Source of the DNA: a virus
Virus record (IMG/VR): IMGVR_UViG_3300020448_000009
Span: 1 to 61,128 of that record
DNA length: 61,128 nucleotides
Strand: one strand, 5' to 3'
Shown: positions 42,001-49,077 of the stretch, piece by piece
How the letters are laid out: every line of letters begins with the position of its first letter
Numbering within the stretch: position 1 is the first letter of the stretch
Program-made: the position numbers and the translations under genes
Notes under the pieces: generated by a model
Seen by the model: only the letters and a program-made list of their open reading frames with translations
Told to the model about the DNA's origin: nothing
The model's database searches: none

Positions 42001-45000
42001 TGTAGAGGAAGCAACTACACTACCATTTACTTCAAGAATAATTTTACCGAAGTTAGGATCAGATGCGATACCCATAAGGTATGCAGAAACACCAGAGGTG
42101 CCATTTACTTCAATAGTATCAAAGAAGTGTGGAGTGTTACCTGCTGCATATGCAGTGGTATTCATACTAAACCATGCTGCAGTAGTCCAGTTTTGACCTT
42201 CCCATGCTAAACCTGAGGCAGTAGCACGGTTTGCTGCTTGGAATTTAAGTGATCCACTGCCATACTTATAATAACCAGTATCTACTTCAGCATCAGCAGG
42301 TGTTTGAATTGTAAGAGTAGATATAGTCTGTTTAGTTGTATCATAGTCTAAATCAGCACTATCATCAAATCTATAGACTGCAAGTTGATTAGGAATTAAT
42401 CTTTCAGCAACAGTGATAATATCACCAGAATTATCAACTGTAGAGGTTTTACCAACTTGTCCAACAGAATCAGTTGTTTCTATTAATGATTCTGCTTTTA
42501 CTGTGCCATCATACTTAAGTGAAGATACAATATTAGTTTTTCTGTCTTCGTCATAATCTATAGCAGCAGTTATGACAACATCTCCAAATACATCGATATG
42601 TAGACCAGTATTCTTAATAGAGACGTAATTTCCTTGAGGAGTTAATGATTTACGGAATAACCAAGGTTTTACTACTGTAGCACCTTGAGCATTGGTCATA
42701 GTTGCATTTGTATCTGCAAGAGGAATTTTACCAAGTTGGATTCTTTCAAATTTACCATTTGCATTATTATAGACATCATATAAGAAAAATACGTCATTAT
42801 ACTCGTCAATAGTAAATCTTGGGTTTCTTGCATAACCACCAAGAGCAGGGACTTGTTTTACGAAGTCAACATTGATATTTGACCCATCATATGAGAATGT
42901 GCCGTATATCATGTTATCAGTTGTCTGGTTGACACCTACAAACATAAATGTGCTGTTTGAAACCCATTTAATCTGTGTGAGATCTTCATCACCATTTGGA
43001 GAAGATATTTTACGTTTCTCTTTTAGATCTCCATCATTATTAGATTGAATGATCCAAATATCATTTGCATCGATTGCTTGAGTATCTGTGTAACCAACAA
43101 TGTAAATATTGTTATTTTCATCAAGGGCAATGTCAGTAATGTAATCTCTACGTTGTCCACCAGATATACCCGCAATAGACTTCTGCCACTTTAAAGTACC
43201 TGTAGGATTGTTTTGTGCATCCCTTTCTGACTCATATTTACCAAACCAGACATCTGGATTATAATTGGCGTTATCGGGGTCATATGTTTGGCCACCAACA
43301 TATACGAGGTCGTTTTCTTGGGAGTCATCAACATATAGGCAAGTAAATTCAAGTTTCTTAGTGCCTGCGTTATTTGGAAGTAATGTCCTAACCCACTGCA
43401 CCTCACCAAGGTCATCAAACTTGGCAAGGAAACCAACTTGATCATTATCGATATCTTCTACTAAAGATCCACAAATATAGTAGTCTCTATTAACTGTTGA
43501 GTAACTATCGAATATGGTAACATTACCACTGTCATTCAAATACTCTGATAACCAATAACGTGTTTTGGTGTTTGACTGTGGATGTGATACTCTGATTTGT
43601 GGGACATTAGTTGTGCTATAACCATTACCAGAGTTTACAATATTAAATGAATTTGCAACACCTGCAGCGTCTAAGTTGATAGTAAATTCAGCGTCAACAC
43701 CACCTGAGTCATCAACCAACTCATATGTTGGAGGTATTAACTCACTATATCCAACACCTGCTATATCTACTGTAACACTCTCAATACCATCTACAACTTT
43801 TACAGTAAACTCTTTATTTGTATTTGACGTAATAGGAGTGCTATCTACAATAACTTCATCACCTTGAGAAAGATCATGGTTTTGAGAAGTTGTAATAACA
43901 CCATATGGTCTATCACCAATTATTTCCTTGACATATGCACTTATAGGGACACCTTTAATACTATCAATGATTGCAGAAGCACCAAATCCACCAGTGCTTT
44001 CATTATCGAAGAATACGGTATCATTTACCTGATAAGATCTACCAGGATTCTCAATAACAAAACCATCAATTTGTGCAGTCTCAAACTGAGTAACAGTCTC
44101 TACATCTATGTCAACTTTAGACTCAAGTGAGACTTGTGGGAAGTAATCATATATCTGAAGTGTAGGCTCTTCTTGTAACTGTAATATCTCTTGTTGCTCA
44201 TTAGCATCAATAATACCATCTTGGTTGGTATCTTGAATCTCAAAGATTATAGGATAACCTTCTATTTCAGTTGTTAATACATCTGCCTCTTGGTTTGGTA
44301 AACGCTCAACATCTATGTCCACATTCTCATATGGGACTCTATATCTTACAACATCGGCAGGAATATTTTCTTGGACTGCACCTTGACTTAAATTCCACTC
44401 ATCTGGAAGTGAGTTAAATGCAGGACCCATAATATATGGGAATAGTGGTAAACCATCTGAAGATGCATCAATAGTAACGAAGTATGCATATGTGCCATCA
44501 GGATACTCAGGTGTTTTACAGAAACGACCGTTATATTGATCTAGGTCACCTTGTTGGAAAACATATTCATAGTCAGGTACAAATGACCCTGCAGGGTAAG
44601 TTGATAGTAGAGGACCGTCAACTCTAGCAGGATTTGGATTTGCATCTGTTAATACTATCTCAGGTTTAAGTTGATATGATGTGCGAAGTCTTCTTACACC
44701 ACTGTTTTGATCAGTTGGGTTTGCATATCCATAAGGACCGTAGATTGGGTTACCATCATATGCCCATCCTAAGATTGGAGAGTGTTGGAAGTTAGTTTCA
44801 ATTTCTTGGAATTTACCTGTTTCTTGATCTAAGAATACGTTGTCTCCAACAACATAACGTAATTCTTTTGGATCTGAAAGGTGAGCATATTCACCACCAT
44901 ACTGGTTGTTAAGACCAGTAAATACATATCCTCTTGCTATATCATACTTGTTGGAAAGATTATATTCAAAGTTTTTATTCCACTCAAAAACTTGTGCAGT

Positions 45001-48000
45001 GAATGTTGCCATTTCACCAACAGCGTCTAGTCTTACAGTAGTTGTACCTTGGATATAGTTAATACCTCTGTTGGATATAGAGATACCAATTACTTTACCC
45101 TTGTCTTCCCCAGTTGTTGCAATGCTTGCTTTTGCAACAGCACCAAATCCATCACCATTGATTACAACTCTTGGTGCTGTTGTATAACGACGACCAGAGT
45201 TAATAATAGCGATAGATACGATTCTACCATTCAATACGATTGGTTGTGCTAATGCACCTTCACCAGATGTAACAGATACAGTGGGGAGAGATGTGTATCC
45301 TGATCCACCACCTGTTAATGTGACAGCAGAGATAGGACCTCTGATATTAGCAGTGGCTGCAGCACCACTACCGCCACCCCCAGTAATAGTAATAGATGGT
45401 TGTGATGTAAAGCCACTGCCAGGATTGCTTACTAATATTCTTGTTATGACACCATTAGTAACAACTGCAGTTGCAGATGCACCTGATCCACCACCACCAA
45501 CGATAGAGATCAATGGAGAAGATGTATAATCCTGTCCTCCTGCAGTTACCTCAAATGAGTCAACACTACCATTAACTGTAACAGTAGCAGATGCACCACT
45601 ACCTCCACCACCTTCAATAAGGACTTCTGGGGGAGATCCTGCATCATAGTTGAGACCTGAGTTAGAAACAACAACACCAGTCAAAGGACCGAAAAGTATT
45701 GACTCTTGTGACTTATAGCACCATATACTTACACCATTAACCCAAGCACCTATTGCACTGTTAGCAGCAATCTGTTGTCTCTCAGAAACGGTATTTACAG
45801 TCCTAGGGACTCTAATAAGTTTTCTTTGGTTGCCAGGTATTAATGCAGACCCAATAAAAGGTCCTATCTTGTAGTTTGGAAGACCAGACGCTGCAACGTA
45901 AACATAATCGGCATTAAAGAAGGAATTCTGAATATTAGTCGTAAATTCAGTAACAACGTTGTTAATTGGAGTTTCAGTAGACTTACCTCTGTTAAGATCG
46001 ACTGAAAGTAAGATATTACCAACAGGGACGATATCAGTTGCTGTTGCAACTCTATATGAAAAATTAAAGTCGTCAATACGAGAAGAAACTTGGAATGTGC
46101 CATTAAAGACAACTGGGTTAGCACCATACACTGTAACGGTGTCTTCTACCAATAATCCATGAGGTTCTTCGGTTGTTACGGTTGCAACTTGTGATGCACC
46201 GCCAGGATCGATTGTAGAGACTCTAACAAGTTTTTTAACGTTGTAAAACCAAGATTCTAGTCTTTCTTCACCAACAGAGTCTGATCCTAGTGATGCAACC
46301 TTTAATTTATCGCCAGGTAAGTAATATGACCCTGTATCGTCTAATACTGTGCTTCCTGCTTCAGCAATACCCAAAACACGCATTTTAACTTCAGTAGAAG
46401 TGCCTCTATTAGCGTAAATGAAAATATTGGAAGTAATGGTCGTGCCAGGATCCCAATCTTCAACAATACCGTTATTTGATCGAGTACATTCGATAAATTG
46501 GTTAAGTGACTTCTCTTTATACAAGACTTCTTCATTATCACCAATAAAGAAGGTGCCGTTTCTCTCTGGCCATCCAATAGTCGAGTCAACGGTTACAATT
46601 TGCCCTGTAGTGGTTAATGGCTCAACCAGATTAGTAATATAAGGTATTTTAAATGTGCCAGTAAGTGTTTCTTCAGATATTACCAATTCATAAATTGTAT
46701 CTTCACCTTTGATGATAGAAATTGCATTTTCAACTAATGCTGATGCATTTTTGACATTTTGGTCAACATCATCTGCATATTGGATAACTTCTGAGTCAAT
46801 TAGGTTAGCAGCGTCACCAGATACAATCTGAGTCCTTAAAATAGTGTCTACAGTCCATGTAGCAGCAGATGGAGAGATAATCTGCTCTTTAGGATATGAA
46901 ACCTCAATCTCTTCACCAAAAAGAATCTTGAAAAGATATTTTGCACCTAATGCAGTACCTTTAGCAAGATAGAAGTCCCTGATATTCTTAATTACGTTAA
47001 CAGGGTTAACTTTACTTGGATCTAGATTTATAGTCGGTAAATATTGCTTTCTAAACTTCTCAAATAACTGATAGATGAAAATGGAGTCAAGGTTGTGGAC
47101 TATTGACCCTATAGGGTGTGTGCTAGTAGCAATCTGACTTTCTTTTGCAAAAATTTGATTTCCAAACTCGTCAAAGTCAACAACGTTAGAAACACCACGG
47201 ACAATACCGTTAAATGCACTAGGCACATAGTTTCTACCACGCTCTTCAATTACAAATCCAGTAACTTCGTCATATCCAACATTTACAGATGCTTTTGCTG
47301 CTTGAGGCTCAGCAATGTAAATTGTAGGAGGATTTGCTTCACTATATCCAGTACCAAAGTTGGTAATGTTGATATCTGTTAACTCACCGTTGAATATAGT
47401 CGCTGCAGCAGTTGCACCTGTGCCTCCAATAGGATCACCGTATGCATCTTTACGATCGTCAACAATATAGACAGATGGAGCGTCAGTATAACCTCTACCA
47501 CCAGTCAATAACTCGATATCTGTAACAGCACCACTAGATACAGTCACATCTAAGACTTGAGCACCTACAGGATCGATTACACGGCATCTAGGAGGAGTTG
47601 TATACCCTCTTCCTCTATTAATGATAGTAACTAAACTTAAACCACCTTCTGCAGTTAGAGAGCACTCTGCAATAGCGTTGATACCACCATCAGGAGCAGG
47701 ATCGATGTATATTGTAGGAGGGTTAGCATAATTAAGACCTGGTGAAGTAACTGTAATGCTTTCTACGTTAAGTCTACCTTCAGAATCAATAGTTGCATCG
47801 CTAATAGTTGCACCGCCAGGATTATTGAAGGTAATGACAGGCACAAAGTCATATCCTGACCCAGAGTCAGTAATAGTGACAGTATCAACCATTCCAGTAG
47901 TATCATTAACTGTTAAAGATACTTTTGCAAGTCTACCATTGGGATTACTAGGTGCAGTAACTAAAGGAATAGGAGGATTGTAAGATGTATAACCTTGACC

Positions 48001-49074
48001 ACCAGAAATTAACTGAATATCTTTAATACCTGCAACTAAACTGTGTGCAGTAGCATATTCACCAGTAGTAGCAGTTTGTACATTTACTCTAGGAGCAAAA
48101 TCAAGTCTATATCCCTTACCACCTTCTTTAACTAAGATATTATCAATCTTATTCTCTATAACATTACATACAGCTGTTGCACCACTACCAAATGCTGCAG
48201 GGACAAATTCAATCGCTCTAACGTGAAGAGTATCTTGACTACCAAGAGCAAACTTAGCAACAAGAGTATCTTGATAAACATTAAACTGCTCAAAAGGTGT
48301 TTGTAATTGTCCTGAGCGGTTGACAATTAGTGAAACATCAGAAATTGGAGTATATGCAGATCCATTTACTCTTAGAGGATAATATTTTGTGCCTTGCCAT
48401 TCTGAGAATGGGACAGGATCCATTGTAACAATGGTTTTATCAGCAAAACCTATAAGATAGACAATCTTAGTAAAACCTTGGTCATCGCCTCCTAGGGGTG
48501 CTCTAGGGGGCACTGTGAAGATGATATTAGTGCCATTGACAGTGTAATCTACTGTAGGTTTAAGAGTTACATTATAGACAGTAACTATTAAGTGATCTAC
48601 AGACGCAGGACTAACTGGGTTACCCTGATACTTTAGTGGAAATGTGGTTTGGACGCCATCAAACTGGTAATATGGATTTTCTAGTGCTTGCTCTTTCTTC
48701 TTAAATTCATGTGGTGCAATACCAGGTGTCATGATAGCATCAGGACCTCTGGTTACCGATTCATAGTATAAGATCTCATTATCAACCTTAATACTACCAT
48801 TTCTTTCTTGATATCCGTCAATATCTTCGACAACAATCTCTGTGTCATTCAAACCTATTGCTTGAAGCACAGTTGTCTCAGATGTTAAGACATTTGACTG
48901 ATAAGTGTCTAAGTCAAGATAATCGAGTACATTATTAAGGATGTCATAGGGTCTACCTACTTTTTCCTGTGACTTGTAGTATTCTTGTAGTAGTTGGACA
49001 AAGGCACGGTCTTCTGATTTAATAAAATCAGGTAACTGTTGCTCAACTCTGTCAGAAACCTGTACTCTAGACAT
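27043..49074 (-). CDS. Giant modular virion protein, 7,343 aa
   Basis: One open frame of 22,032 nt with no internal stop. Residues 1-55 (DRVEQQLPDFIKSEDRAFVQ, LLQEYYKSQE) and ~640-740 (NIRDFYLAKGTALGAKYLFK, EEIEVSYPKE) match conserved parts of large baseplate-linked cyanophage proteins. Going on: glycine-rich GGGGSGA modules (~1140-1265), YHYH-type domain (~1425-1550, HSPILGWAYDGNPIYGPYGY), EF-hand loop (1615-1626), propeller-like region (~1860-2175), LamG-like (~2225-2440), two GTSG.T.P.HTTG..SDG modules (~2660-2800), more GSGYTS modules (~3125-3325), helical DL..GGN modules (~4000-6460), second LamG-like (~4940-5105), YPRTTDPYY modules, F.G...F.L..NG..Q.PG modules, and a C-terminal Ig-like domain (~7215-7343). 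It follows gp6, where T4 has gp7; equivalence with gp7 is possible but unproven. A CTAAATA motif lies ~60 nt upstream. Confidence 0.88.
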   Translation of the reverse strand: MSRVQVSDRVEQQLPDFIKSEDRAFVQLLQEYYKSQEKVGRPYDILNNVLDYLDLDTYQSNVLTSETTVLQAIGLNDTEIVVEDIDGYQERNGSIKVDNEILYYESVTRGPDAIMTPGIAPHEFKKKEQALENPYYQFDGVQTTFPLKYQGNPVSPASVDHLIVTVYNVTLKPTVDYTVNGTNIIFTVPPRAPLGGDDQGFTKIVYLIGFADKTIVTMDPVPFSEWQGTKYYPLRVNGSAYTPISDVSLIVNRSGQLQTPFEQFNVYQDTLVAKFALGSQDTLHVRAIEFVPAAFGSGATAVCNVIENKIDNILVKEGGKGYRLDFAPRVNVQTATTGEYATAHSLVAGIKDIQLISGGQGYTSYNPPIPLVTAPSNPNGRLAKVSLTVNDTTGMVDTVTITDSGSGYDFVPVITFNNPGGATISDATIDSEGRLNVESITVTSPGLNYANPPTIYIDPAPDGGINAIAECSLTAEGGLSLVTIINRGRGYTTPPRCRVIDPVGAQVLDVTVSSGAVTDIELLTGGRGYTDAPSVYIVDDRKDAYGDPIGGTGATAAATIFNGELTDINITNFGTGYSEANPPTIYIAEPQAAKASVNVGYDEVTGFVIEERGRNYVPSAFNGIVRGVSNVVDFDEFGNQIFAKESQIATSTHPIGSIVHNLDSIFIYQLFEKFRKQYLPTINLDPSKVNPVNVIKNIRDFYLAKGTALGAKYLFKILFGEEIEVSYPKEQIISPSAATWTVDTILRTQIVSGDAANLIDSEVIQYADDVDQNVKNASALVENAISIIKGEDTIYELVISEETLTGTFKIPYITNLVEPLTTTGQIVTVDSTIGWPERNGTFFIGDNEEVLYKEKSLNQFIECTRSNNGIVEDWDPGTTITSNIFIYANRGTSTEVKMRVLGIAEAGSTVLDDTGSYYLPGDKLKVASLGSDSVGEERLESWFYNVKKLVRVSTIDPGGASQVATVTTEEPHGLLVEDTVTVYGANPVVFNGTFQVSSRIDDFNFSYRVATATDIVPVGNILLSVDLNRGKSTETPINNVVTEFTTNIQNSFFNADYVYVAASGLPNYKIGPFIGSALIPGNQRKLIRVPRTVNTVSERQQIAANSAIGAWVNGVSIWCYKSQESILFGPLTGVVVSNSGLNYDAGSPPEVLIEGGGGSGASATVTVNGSVDSFEVTAGGQDYTSSPLISIVGGGGSGASATAVVTNGVITRILVSNPGSGFTSQPSITITGGGGSGAAATANIRGPISAVTLTGGGSGYTSLPTVSVTSGEGALAQPIVLNGRIVSIAIINSGRRYTTAPRVVINGDGFGAVAKASIATTGEDKGKVIGISISNRGINYIQGTTTVRLDAVGEMATFTAQVFEWNKNFEYNLSNKYDIARGYVFTGLNNQYGGEYAHLSDPKELRYVVGDNVFLDQETGKFQEIETNFQHSPILGWAYDGNPIYGPYGYANPTDQNSGVRRLRTSYQLKPEIVLTDANPNPARVDGPLLSTYPAGSFVPDYEYVFQQGDLDQYNGRFCKTPEYPDGTYAYFVTIDASSDGLPLFPYIMGPAFNSLPDEWNLSQGAVQENIPADVVRYRVPYENVDIDVERLPNQEADVLTTEIEGYPIIFEIQDTNQDGIIDANEQQEILQLQEEPTLQIYDYFPQVSLESKVDIDVETVTQFETAQIDGFVIENPGRSYQVNDTVFFDNESTGGFGASAIIDSIKGVPISAYVKEIIGDRPYGVITTSQNHDLSQGDEVIVDSTPITSNTNKEFTVKVVDGIESVTVDIAGVGYSELIPPTYELVDDSGGVDAEFTINLDAAGVANSFNIVNSGNGYSTTNVPQIRVSHPQSNTKTRYWLSEYLNDSGNVTIFDSYSTVNRDYYICGSLVEDIDNDQVGFLAKFDDLGEVQWVRTLLPNNAGTKKLEFTCLYVDDSQENDLVYVGGQTYDPDNANYNPDVWFGKYESERDAQNNPTGTLKWQKSIAGISGGQRRDYITDIALDENNNIYIVGYTDTQAIDANDIWIIQSNNDGDLKEKRKISSPNGDEDLTQIKWVSNSTFMFVGVNQTTDNMIYGTFSYDGSNINVDFVKQVPALGGYARNPRFTIDEYNDVFFLYDVYNNANGKFERIQLGKIPLADTNATMTNAQGATVVKPWLFRKSLTPQGNYVSIKNTGLHIDVFGDVVITAAIDYDEDRKTNIVSSLKYDGTVKAESLIETTDSVGQVGKTSTVDNSGDIITVAERLIPNQLAVYRFDDSADLDYDTTKQTISTLTIQTPADAEVDTGYYKYGSGSLKFQAANRATASGLAWEGQNWTTAAWFSMNTTAYAAGNTPHFFDTIEVNGTSGVSAYLMGIASDPNFGKIILEVNGSVVASSTETTYWGNFAAAAWHHIALVKENTGSGVWEINVYYDGTLAVTYQTLIDVNMASVGLGGTEPSVATKAFIGHIDDWIISKLDEFESTFTPPTTKYPLSHEISDVVAVKIDRAHTSGRGTYTLTTPTNYSNLTISEWTTGTWSDAGLPSIDQWDVGAGGLQLLDFSDSPSVYTPVQTYTWTNNREQFASKSSTIPVKNGQKMFVTANVVPKFYIKDATYSKIDNIFEYTLNQDVIFTKGAILQQYNSLGVVQAYGTIVETPVGTTTNPGLGNKYKIGKIFGTFNTTDLLRSTEATDINVIADQKFVGIEAENLWVTGTAYATADRVYYAKKIYEAQSGGTSGVTPPTHTTGAVSDGSVTWVFIRNAGEFNIDIQTEPYPKPQYRGLDMDRWDSGVNFPVGYQVYWQRNIYEVTVAGTSGTTAPVHTTGTASDGGVTWEWKSTEQPLSDYARFQQYSDGSYSVKILKVQPASSYIPGDVIAINSGNIVVDDEGTDAYKIVKVTGFASVKEVELTTTLKKDIKKVSDGRSDLVYATSVTPHNYRANEIIFTEGFNTTEYNGSFFIREVFGSREFVFGLRSTAAGDPVFNQNSISNVNIFAKHPSLTFIREHQYVFDVGDVSNFGYYLSFAQDNQYKLEYSFNNITRVGTPGVQAEGLRPYVKFSAIGNVTNISYYFDPSRIGSLSPVGANSFIDIIKTPYDGTFTISQIVNNTEFKFPLLLEPETSSAEVQDDENGNPYSFYSTTSVKAIGPINTIKLVSPGGFYQKLPIISDIASFRQIERITITSGGTEYSPGVYYNVPIDGDGEGGLATITVTLDEEIGSGTISDVSVADPGKGYTTASIDVDSITGILGPQLAGSGAALNVVIPDEGSGASVFLTGRNIGKIKRLKNNEFGFGYSHDYTLRPEITFPVNLQLFNTSILTEITITDPGSGYTSAPAVVIEGGGGSGAEAEAVIKNNRLNEILIKNPGQGYSSEPTVTLKSEFNYVVNLDLNYLQFNFPHGITTGAAIQLRADSVGSTTGILPKPSSAGLTQLVDGQIYYAIADQLESDQLRFGLTLQAAQSGDFITFLTQGEGRQTLLTEVFGGTATAVVATSRFLEGEKIFQGNSPEQATATGFVSTNTGWQIGPKILKVVDYTGNFVQGEKVSGEVSKASGIIDNLSIARGVLNIDSITQTPGRFIDDVGKPSEIVQKIQDSFFYQSFSYVITSEIPITRWKKQVLDNNHPTGFKMFGQLSLTGGKDVSGRKVGTEFIKEVNINEYTNVNQITSFGAAEPVYTDYNNTEVLFRSRRLTSSEEILTSIVKKIDDISDDFDGILKSFPITVEGEGVIVKGNQLMITLNGVIQAPGTSYQIVGNQIVFAEPPKAASQVRYRAVRFTTIPVYRITLTNPQGIFPEMGQQVNGESSDAYATVIDSGTFHIDVINITDGPFVVSEIIKRTTLFNAVVASVDLINTENLFKFQETITNFDGDIAIIEETNLDSQGNATDELLLSKTSGTSRYETGIFDIRLNEYIYSSNSKIVAQITFISPYLDPNTGQPVDTLIINKGSTFFGLIYERLVAIQNPNVILDDISQSSITPVQLYDPDARINEDFLDFEEVRSTEIEFDNLASGTFAKGDALRNKAIFYANLVGNAGNRANDGARSIGRNRQEIIDRAERWVAVEHPDFYYPGDVQTNTTSRFRDAYRMILKNIDAISLRAYDLQKSQFTGTGAGDKQGYLDDVRLWIESLALDIHSGGNQYSLKWINEYFSDTTTLNYSRASAELLFIVEKAKDLCLAAITNQLTGVFSATNSSDEATYYADLSITADPSPGSPYATPGSNTDNATTDNCSDVQSAITTIWTWQNEAITAGNLNDIPSEVDPTTSIGQEKCRRDLGLFIDAIADDLSSGGEFNSQNFAEQYFDTTGNFILNGFYGEVAESQTAILKARDTMFYAINNLLYVKDIGNEGYNLNDPITYGGSAPAHTYDPNYSSGNAQSLSNCADIQQNITFLTDIVIHSVTAENTHNLTGTTSYTSEGTGGPKITGVFADPVPQGSLNIDGANLLLNNKEFIAAEALHIYKTANPGFTPHQTDADCTDDIKDVIEAIAYDIKYGGNSRVYDAATYAIAYDDSPTTASQVNGIYAEAQTIAGSVIQNGTDTFTVANVNNATRTFDVTVPTVTLNAGDSLTYVGNGKMVVAPPQFTPTGATYNPVTGDLVLTIGSHSITAGRFVSIAANSLTFNCTMDGGSSNKTYPRAGKDPYYNKPLEVKSVVANTSITVNVGASPEITFTPTAITYSPSSGVMVMTIGEHKLETGTSIKIAQESLVFRCSQDNYLTDHAYPRTTDPYYDTAIAITDTTSTTITVNVGVATAQGQYEHVFQSAAFGAVITGGNYTHTFVSATSNAVTLDNTADIANAVYDVSTGTLSVTLAESYTPTLSNGNTVRLHYLHFVSKTFGDYFYPRFAATGVHGKRQWFDTDLTPVNSDTNGCATVVSAFNTLMSVYTTAYTNNNMAHATRTAPTERTITDGGYTAGETLRVTKYAFKDPSRGLFLPGENLKGVTTNASAPIKGSNNGLKWIYGGNATGTFSIGEYVTNSTLVNANCTIDDITILSALSDNTKSIRIPSTGQIVQTERNDFKFGTGDFTIEMRLRADAISGNQIIFDMRRPQTTSTGLSLVLNGSGQLVLANGSSTLITSTNTLIALRWHHIAVVRKSAVTSIYIDGVQQTTYSDTNTYEFARFALGKDVSNAQQFIGNLDNLIVKKGVGDYEGATITPPSSPDFTNSSIVLGLNGEAPFVVSTTEVYATLTGLTNSSSTLKSIDYLNKRITIEEVDLGREIYRDAADIIDINRDWLAEEAVGIMQAFFPDFTIPGDTYGAGGTMSGTNVCIRDTRDYILPAIVKDLREGGNYNVIVTARFYRTRGGEIEYIGQELLQTLYAWREVVKLCKYVINTSETVLTGTYTTKLRVPHALSGTTGVETQLDVLGDYIADVLAPTGHRFRDGGALIWKNRDYIAEEAVGYINDLYTKTINSVPVSFLTIPNNTKCLRDLKDHVLPAVIGDIIMGGNAETQKVIDSYLNSDNEILYITDELNPMIDAIHYTEMLAIKAINNLLMSPGETSAALGVSATYQDEYYSPLYTSRLAYRDETITYDPKQFDQTRTGSNKFLDAADLIDDNARIIAKEAVSTMNDLSKYGSFIVPTGNPVDCEDDVVDILAGVAHDLRHGGNSEIFRIGKLYVRSDGGIKHIEGETEASKAVFKIARDMAILTIRNGFGRDSLPGHNDVTFQLSSYERNGASNNRIYAARAIERNIRFIAEEAVRRGLDQYPSLSINGGSSALWTQEFTPTDVNYNSTNGKMIVTIGKHDIQRGDTVRVTPLGITLRCSQDNYATDHPYPRTTDPYYEKNILVEDISPTTITINVGASPQGQQYDHQFQSALAGSIKWGDDFGGQKLTPTNVTYNSATGDMVMTIPNHVFNVGNRLMIAPNSLTFTCSQDNNASNHSYPRTTDPYYNKTVAVTAVPTGTANITNATYGEATGILTITSAGHGLVTGNRIKIATDGIRFTCTQDGNSTNHDYPRSTDPANNKWLLVTKIDDDNIAVNVYPSQAGQQYPHTFVSATSGALIKQSGTVTVNIGASPAGQQYTHAFVSATHNCITAAGSIDCVHDVADVLAWHTFNLEYGGDNMVSLGANYYVENGVIQHIAGVVNEVTWITNTARDIAKQIYQGTTPSRHATNGAEFVPITDIEDKWVTGLGNMSAVSDSDVDTEVNRLISIVTDTINDPTGSDNTTYPNSLSGTFTPTLPNIWPAKYSGDIPLRDVSVTFDNQATEWNQTCPDQATAINTLMAILEGGIDAAVAGNGLTYYGTTVTETAPTSPTSSLYNAGKCYDVRLEIQKKYKVMYETLSGGTSSNKMAAKMILFNKPAIKKRAFDQTVSFYPSYAGDADFADQIIHAVIYDLVTGGNAEAFDSISNWFDGDGNMIVYTGIVRTHLIYHMTRVREYCKSIIYAPDGAGWIPYISDPGIYIPALRTEWNQEATEFNMDSSINVFEFALEQSKFSTEAKTTWIANTDVHNRHVVYNEGFDWNTDPALVSLTPTVRAGYDRAEFRVRIYRANFFRRGDVVQYIPASGSTLVGTTGQSLYYILNAEATFFEIGAVPTHDGRFRALEFDDTATSSHIFQVLVRSGINRATTTYGNPDVETPYSGGFVDADVLYGTQSDVFAEIGSQSFNEASVRETFLYVTLGNPSDPGVSKFTNGENVFKSGDATAVGKILQQNYNTGNTEIILRVVDKTGPNWAVGDTLVGLDSSTTADITAITDRLLLNVDLGAYAVGDKIFKKADNTEADIVFYDNKSGAIIGNDGGRVVMDVETIQSGWETGDIIYGSLTDYIFDVKGIYQPGGVAEVNDIIHGTEVIELDLGSTFIEAGLAATFEVGDEVNMLIGTVIKNPGLTAIVTKYQAPNNNVSPIIPHKMWIGNVQPVGTGADVSELTNSGIFIGKFDIGTNFPVIYSNVTNVTQNTYTSYAKISKIEQQGITARIWVEQAVGEFYDNMTIKGDDGWSAAVSDARTLVGRVDRYFRGFDGVQQNFSLSVENGQAYFPDPAGHMLIFVNGILQPPGAINAYTAFSDKIQFTEPPEIGSEFIGYYVGKLRQLDDIGFEFDSLRSSFNLKLDGIFYSLTLTEGVSSATILPENNILVSLNGIIQEPGVSYEIVGSRIIFAEVPRAGATFVGFSYIGSDADVISATVVPPIEAGDQLDIEGEEFPREVALIESSNSLITFEYTGSVKGRNAEALANITSGQIISATVTNPGDGYTSKPNVEIISSTGFDGRLVPMMGIQRIDVRTPGVGYQLPLVAAETTVEDDFVTPTGSPVNNGFDIYAGEGIDQQGNPITVDPGLIRININPVNVTVNQGQTATFTVVADFVRASDSALNTTTLNYQWQKKDYGTTVWSNIIGGNQAAYPTGFTTQQDDGDEYRVAITAAGATPVYSFSAILSVQIGSTVISNFTPDQIFDDA
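31200..32080. repeat. C-x-QD / YPRTTDPYY beta modules, cluster 1
   Basis: Three copies of a ~90-aa unit with IG.H.., SLTFTCSQD, H.YPRTTDPYY and Q.Y.H.F.SA. Two more copies lie at 34.9-35.5 kb. Confidence 0.75.
34900..35520. repeat. C-x-QD / YPRTTDPYY beta modules, cluster 2
   Basis: Two copies of the same unit (FRCSQDNYLTDHAYPRTTDP and FNCTMDGGSSNKTYPRAGKD). Part of the same giant gene. Confidence 0.7.
45280..45660. repeat. GGGGSGA / GY-T-S modules in giant protein
   Basis: Five ~24-aa units of the form P.V.I.GGGGSGA.A.. followed by I..I.V...G.GYTS lie in tandem. Like units are found in gp8, the 614-aa protein and the 1,224-aa protein. Confidence 0.78.
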
Positions 49075-49077
49075 AAC

